This document shows positions 59,096-64,000 of a DNA stretch of 64,000 nucleotides, in pieces. Numbering within the stretch: position 1 is the stretch's first letter; each line of letters begins with the position of its first letter. The translations under genes were made by a program, and so were the position numbers. The notes below the pieces were generated by a model. It saw only the letters and a list, made by a program, of their open reading frames with translations, was not told where the DNA came from and did not search any database. This stretch comes from Pelomyxa schiedti (lineage: Eukaryota; Evosea; Pelobiontida; Pelomyxidae), in assembly GCA_020536535.1 (NCBI GenBank), contig JAHLWZ010000795.1, positions 62,001-126,000 on the forward strand, given 5' to 3'.

Positions 59096-60347
59096 TCAGA
59101 ACCCTTGTACCATCCGCCCCCCTTTGAAGACATAGAATGAGGCATCCTTCATAAATAGGTCACTGTAGTCATTCTGGTGTATGTAGAGGCGGAAGCCGCA
59201 GTGCCTGATGTAATGGCCTGGGTAGTTCACAGATTCGAATGACACAGTCCCTGTTGCTCCGCATAGTCCCGGGACTTTACTGTACGAGTGTAAGAAGTAG
59301 TTTTTACATTACATATAATATGTCTCCCCATCTTAACAATAACGTTGAAAACACACCGGAATGATGCATCATTAAGATAAAGGGGAGCACTTTCTCTTGA
59401 ATGCAACTTGATTTCATAGTTTTGATGCCTAAAGAAGTGATTGGGATAGTTGACAGACTCAAAAGAAATGCAGTTGCCCCCAACAAGACCAGGCCGCAGT
59501 ATGAAAGTAGAGTCCTGTTTATCTAGTGCGGTAGTGACTGGGTCAATGTAGCCCATGCCCCCCTTGTGCCTCATGAAGTGTGTTTGATAGTTGAATGACT
59601 GGAAGGAGTAACTTTCGGCCTGTTGTGCTTCCACTATCGGGGTTGGAGTCGAGAGAGACACTGACCTGTTCAACGTCATGAAGGATGCATCTTGGTTAAA
59701 TAAGTCACTTCCATCCGCCCGGTGTATGTATAGTCTGAATCCCTGGTGCCGAATAAAGTGCCCAGGATAATTCACCGATTCAAACGAGACGGTTCGAGGG
59801 AGTCCACAAAGGCCATTTACCTGTCTGAAATTCCAAAAGAGAAAGAGATAGAATAAGTTTATTGTGTGATACATACAATAGAGTAAGGATAATGTAAAAA
59901 AAAAAAAAAGGAAGTGTTTATATACCTGAACGATGCATCATTGAGATACAAGTCGTTGGTCTCTTTTGCGTGAAGTTTAATTTCGTAATTCTGGTGCCTC
60001 AGGAATTGGTTTGGGAAACTGGCCGATTCGAACGAAATACTGCCCGGAGCACCCACCAGCCCCGGCCTTACGTGAAACGAAGAATCTGCAGTGTCCTTCT
60101 CAGTCCCGCTCAATTCTTCGATGTAGCCCAGGCCCCCCCTGTGCCTTATGAAATGTGTAGGGTAGTTCACAGATTGAAATCCAGTAACTGCGACCAACGG
60201 CCGTGGTGGTGCCGCAGTTGCTGCTGTCGTTGCGGCGCTGGCGTTTGGTGGCGGCGAAACTGCAGTAGCGTTTGTGGTTATGGGAGTCTTGGGCGTCGCG
60301 GTGCTGGCACTGCCAGGCGTAGTCGTCGTAGCAGTAAGTCTGCCCAT
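59096..60347 (-). CDS. Two-domain AbfB (CBM42-like beta-trefoil) protein without catalytic domain
   Basis: Exons 59926..60347, 59357..59824 and 59096..59279 join in frame to 357 residues. After an Ala/Thr/Pro-rich start come two AbfB units, each of three trefoil repeats: FQSVNYPTHFIRHRGGLGYI, FESASFPNQFLRHQNYEI and FESVNYPGHFIRHQGFRLYI, then the second set SFQSFNYQTHFMRHKG, FESVNYPNHFFRHQNYEI and FESVNYPGHYIRHCGFRLYI. The N-Y-P-x-x-(F/Y)-x-R-H signature and the D-A-S-F blocks match the arabinose-binding AbfB domain of family-54 arabinofuranosidases. No signal peptide and no glycosidase domain are seen, so it may be a cytosolic or unconventionally secreted lectin. Both introns split the D-A-S-F-R codon at the same phase in both domains, evidence of internal duplication after the intron arose. 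Confidence 0.88.
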
Positions 60348-60523
60348 TTTCTTATTTGTCGGTTAGACGACGAAGCGGTTTGGTTTTTTTAAATTGTGTT
60401 TAAAAAAAATGTTACTTGGTTGGGGTGAAATGAAAGTGGTATTACAAAGTATGAAGGGGTTGAAGTTGGGTGGTGTGTACCACGAGTGAGAAAGAAAGTA
60501 AGAAAGGGGCCAATGCTGTGATA

Positions 60524-62235
60524 CTAGGAGTGTCCACCGGGAGGAGGTGGGGGAGGGGGGTAGGTAGGAGCCTGGAAGGAGGGAAGAGCCCACTGGTTGT
60601 CATGGTCCAGGGAGGGGCTGTCAGAGGAAGGAGGGTGCAAGGGGGTGCCGGAGCCCTGGGTGTGTGAGTGGGGACTAGGCGCTTGCTGCTGTATGGCCTG
60701 TGCGAGGTTTTTCCTCTGCCTGTATGTCTGTTTCATGGGATGAGAAAATGGGAAAGGAAAGAAAAGGAACGAGGTGGTACATTGATAATCTTTGCCTCCA
60801 TTTGCTTGTCAACAGCTGGGTGCTCCCCTGCAAAGGTAGTTTTGGGTGGGCCAACCGAAATTGCAACAGTAAAGTCATCTGGCAATCTTGACACAATATT
60901 AATGTATCATGAAGCCAAAACAGTGCTAATACGTATGTTTCTTGGAGCGGTCCAAGTTTTGAACACCAAAGGTTTCAACGTGGTACTTATCCGAAACAAA
61001 AGCTGTGTTAAATATAACATGGAAAGCCTTAGATGATATTAGTTTTCAGTTTTTTTCATGATGAAGTTCTTAACCTCCTTGGAAGTAGCAGTAGAATAAC
61101 ATCGTATAAGTACATCACTCCGAACATCCAGGGAAATTTTCACAGTAATATAATTATCTTCTGGGAAAAGTGAATAGGGTCTGCAACCAGAATTTGAGAA
61201 TGAGGCATTTCTTTTGAGTTCAACTATGTTACCTTGTTTCAGCTGTGTTTAGAAGTAATTTTGGTTCAGGATATGTATGGTCATAAATTTCAAAGTACAT
61301 TTCAGTATCTGGAAGAACTGGGCCCACTCTGATTTTGCGCAGTCTCACTGGACGAGAAATGAGCTCATATCCATTTAGGATGTTCCAAAAGTAATAAATA
61401 TACCTGGGGAAGAAGTTTGTTGTGTTTGGTGGGAAAAAAAAATAACAGTACCGAATTTGAGATGGTTGTGTTACACCCTTTTCTGTGGCTGACCTCCGGG
61501 ATGCAAAGTGCTGTGCTGCGGAAGCAATATCAGGGAACTCAGTGCAGTACAACAGCCAACAGATAACGACTACTCCTGTGCGTCCTTTTCCTCCCTGTTG
61601 GTGTCTTTGGTTTAAAGGAAAATGTTCATTTGTTTGAACAGTACCTTGCAATGCACAACAGCCACATTTAGGGAATTCTCTGAAAGCCATGTCTCAAGTG
61701 AGTTGAGAATGGTGAAAAGCCTTGGGATAGAAGGGGCGTGATGATCGAGGAACGGAAAGTCGAATATCTTTGGAGGAATGGGCATGCAACTTAATGGTGT
61801 TGTGAGGAAATACCCTATTACTGAACTTTTCATAGTCGTACTAAAAGATGGTTGGCCTTGTTTCCACAACAAAGAAAAGTACCTGAATTTCAGAGAGGTT
61901 CCATATCATGAAACGATCAGTGTGGTTTGCTTCAAGCAACCTTACAACCTATTTTGCGTGAAAATTTTCCAAAAAAACCCAGGGATAAAGGGAAAAAAAA
62001 ACAACTTACTTCGTCAATGTGATTCCGCCACACAGCTGTCACACCAGATGACGGGAAACTCATTGCTGCAGGTATAGTGTGAGGAAAAGAGTACAAAAAC
62101 AAAAGAAAAACAAAAAAAAAAAGGCGAACCCAAAATGTTGTCAGTAATGTAAGACAAGTCCAAGTCGAAGCCATTGGCTTGATACCGTAGACGATCTCGC
62201 GATACGAGTTTACGAACACTTTTCAACAACGACAT
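60524..62235 (-). CDS. PTEN phosphatidylinositol 3-phosphatase
   Basis: PTEN dephosphorylates PI(3,4,5)P3 at the membrane. From the ATG at 62235: MSLLKSVRKLVSRDRLRYQ and NGFDLDLSYI (human [21 protein letters not shown]), FPSSGVTAVWRNHIDE, YNLFCVKIFQ-type residues are noncoding, then VPYHE-region exons and FLDHHAPSIPRLFTILNSLE, VAVVHCK ending one exon, and GGKGRTGVVVICW starting the next, giving the active site HCKGGKGRTG (Ala to Gly relative to HCKAGKGRTG). Then KGVTQPSQIRYCYF, the C2-domain start (LRKIRVGPV, MYFEIYD) and further C2 strands, with a Pro/Gln/Ser tail ending GGHS, not a PDZ ligand. The catalytic Cys, Arg and both Lys are present. About six introns; exon joins in the C2 half are approximate. 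Confidence 0.88.
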
Positions 62236-62843
62236 GGCCGGAGAAAGGGTATTACTTTTTTTTTCCCTTTACGTGAAATCTTTATTTTCTTGAGGTCTGA
62301 GATCCTCACTCAATCTCGAAGCAGGCGACACCCTGAGCACACACGTGGTGTGTGCACGTTCACCCAACAGAATTTCTTCTCAGGGTTACCTTGACTCATC
62401 ACTGGATTGGCAGTTTCTTCATTCGTCGAGTTTTATTTTTCTCAAATAAGCCGCTGGACGAGCGACCTCGATGTCGGACAACGGGTGTGTTCTTTTTTTT
62501 ATTTGGTTTTTCTCCTCCCTTTGTTTCTTTGCTGCTGTGGGATTTTTTTTTTTTTTTTTTTTGTTGCTCAAACAAAGTTAAGGGAGGATGATGGCAGTGG
62601 AGGGGATTCGCATGCACCTTCGAGCACCCTTTTTTCGTTTGGTATTTTGTCCCATAGTGCATTATGCATTTGCAATAACGTTTTACTTTTTTTTTTGTTT
62701 TTTTTTTTGTTTTTTTTTCCCCCGTTTGCTGTGGTGTTTGATTGTTTCTCCCTCATTCTTAGAGGACCTTGTAAAATCTGGTGGGAGAAGAGGTTATCAT
62801 TCTTGATGCACGCCTTTGGTTTCTGGTCTAAACTATGTAATAG

Positions 62844-64000
62844 GGAGCAGGGCCGCTATATATCAACAACTGCTCCAAGGTCTGAGGAGTCCTTCTCAAG
62901 ATATGCAACTGGCTTCACTTGAGAACTTATCTCAATTGCTGGCCGTTGCAACAGAAGAGAACCTTTCTGGATGCAGGTTGTTACAACTACTTCTCACCAA
63001 CTACAACATGACACTTGCCATAGTATAGAGGAAATTATTACTGAGGTACTCAAAATTATGAGTGCTCCCTCTGACAGTAATTTTCCTATGGAAAAGTGTA
63101 TGTTGTATCAGTAGTTTTTTAAAAAAGAAAACCAACCAAATACAAGTGTATGCATCTCGGGCTCTTGCCCATATACTCGAAGCAATACCTAATATTGGGA
63201 ATACCATGGTAGCAAGTGGTACTGCTCAAGTTTTGTGTGAGACACTCCGTCAATGTGGCTGGGATGACCTTACAGACCAGACTCTTTCTGTATCTAAAGT
63301 CTTCACTACTGTTTCACTAATGTGCCAAGACATTATGCAAACTCAGTGTCCAAAATCCTGTTCCTGTTCTAAGAGCTGGAGGGTTACTCTCTGTAATGCA
63401 AAATCTCGATTTTTTTACTGAAAACATGCAACGGGTTTCAATCAGTGCTTCCCTTCAAATCACTCTTACCCCTTGAAAGTCGGCCATTCAAACAGTCGCG
63501 AATCTATGTCGTCAAGCTCCAGGTGACGCTTTCAACGAGTGCATCAAGGAGGCACTTTCACCAATGGCACTACTTCTGAAACATCATGATAAAAAAGGTG
63601 AATTGGCTTGGACTTACCCACTCCTCACACACAATAGTGGTTGAAAATGCAATTTTGTGTTTTGCAAGACTTGTTGAATCCTTTCGTGAATCAGAACCAG
63701 AACTTCAAGAAATATTTAAATGTGATTTTGTCAGCCTTGCCACCCCTTTACTAGCAGGAGGCTCCACTGGTATTAGGTTAAATTCCAACTATGAGTATTA
63801 TTATTCCAAGTTACCACCCTTCTAGTCCCCAAAGTACATGTCTTCTCATGCGAACGCTGTCAACATTGTGTGCATCACCACAAGTTACATGTGAACTATT
63901 GGATTGTGGAGCTATAAAGATCATCAAAGAGTTCCTCTCCAGATTTGTGGAATCAAATAAAACATGTTTGTTTCACTAGTATTGATTACTTTTAACGGTT
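62844..64000 (+). CDS. TRIP12/UPL3/UFD4-type HECT ubiquitin ligase, N-terminal ARM part, 3' partial
   Basis: The exon starting at 62844 reads RAAIYQQLLQGLRSPSQDMQ then LASLENLSQLLAVATEENLSG, which is the TRIP12/UPL3 ARM start (LQGLQ...L.A...LC.ML...TEESLSGF). Later exons continue VYASRALAHILEAIPNIGNTM, VASGTAQVLCETL, DQTLSVSKVFTTVS, a LGG...SVMQNL-like block, and VVENAILCFARLVESF (CLCFARLVESF in TRIP12). The ligase HECT domain would lie beyond 64000. The family acts in ubiquitin-fusion degradation, chromatin and hormone signalling. The first exon with ATG is uncertain: ATGTCGGAC at 62471 is a candidate leading into a long T-rich intron, but the phase does not fit simply. Confidence 0.75.

Overview
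The window is eukaryotic nuclear DNA, almost certainly from a free-living protist. Genes are closely packed on both strands and broken by many short GT-AG introns, mostly about 38 to 160 bases. Intergenic gaps are often under 200 bases. Homopolymer T/A tracts sit in introns, and many start codons follow an A-rich leader. The gene set (PTEN, UFM1, cytoplasmic dynein light intermediate chain, calreticulin, a class E/cAMP-receptor-like GPCR, a GATA factor, DIM1, a PLAC8 protein, an LRAT-fold protein, an ATP-sulfurylase/APS-kinase fusion) fits an amoebozoan. The AS-APSK fusion with a possible organelle presequence recalls the Archamoebae (Entamoeba, Mastigamoeba, Pelomyxa). That placement is inference; no rRNA or organellar gene is present to fix it. 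No rRNA, tRNA, CRISPR array or prokaryotic operon was seen.

Layout. 1-7.1 kb: 3' part of a nicotinamide riboside kinase with a C-terminal membrane anchor (+); a degenerate kinase with Sel1 repeats (-); an AT-hook, Q/K-rich nuclear protein (-); UFM1 (+). 7.2-14.2 kb, all minus: dynein light intermediate chain, an LRAT-fold protein with a membrane tail, a 94-residue protein and a disordered coiled-coil protein. 14.5-18.8 kb, all plus: a small ORF, a Ser-rich single-pass membrane protein, a helical-repeat-like protein whose intron carries a TG microsatellite, and a PLAC8 protein. 19-24 kb: a multi-finger protein with an unusual C2H2 spacing (-) and a disordered His/Ser-rich protein (+). 24.2-31.6 kb, all minus: GOST/lung-7TM protein, bestrophin, calreticulin and an oxoglutarate/malate carrier. 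31.7-37.1 kb: an ARM-repeat, coiled-coil, PINK1-like kinase gene (+). 37.1-39.1 kb: a gene-poor stretch with a duplicated repeat element, a palindrome and a decayed GH20 hexosaminidase. 39-47.5 kb, minus: two unknown proteins, an RCC1-repeat protein and a sirtuin. 47.7-52.8 kb, plus: GPCR, AS-APSK and DIM1. 53-64 kb: GATA factor (-), class-3 lipase with a Notch repeat and membrane anchor (+), AbfB lectin-like protein (-), PTEN (-), and the 5' part of a TRIP12/UPL3-type HECT ligase (+, runs off the end).

The genes do not form a pathway cluster. Functional links are loose: ER and secretory quality control (calreticulin, UFM1, GOST), phosphoinositide and GPCR signalling (PTEN, GPCR), and organelle metabolism (OGC carrier, AS-APSK). 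The most unusual items are the AS domain that has lost both nucleotide-binding signatures while its APS kinase is intact, the ARM-coiled-coil-PINK1-like kinase, the wide-spaced zinc finger family, the tail-anchored NR kinase, the zinc-less sirtuin with a WASHC3-like tail, and a UFM1 gene with no AUG at the expected start. Exon coordinates were derived by hand from reading frame, GT-AG sites and homology, so they should be read as models.
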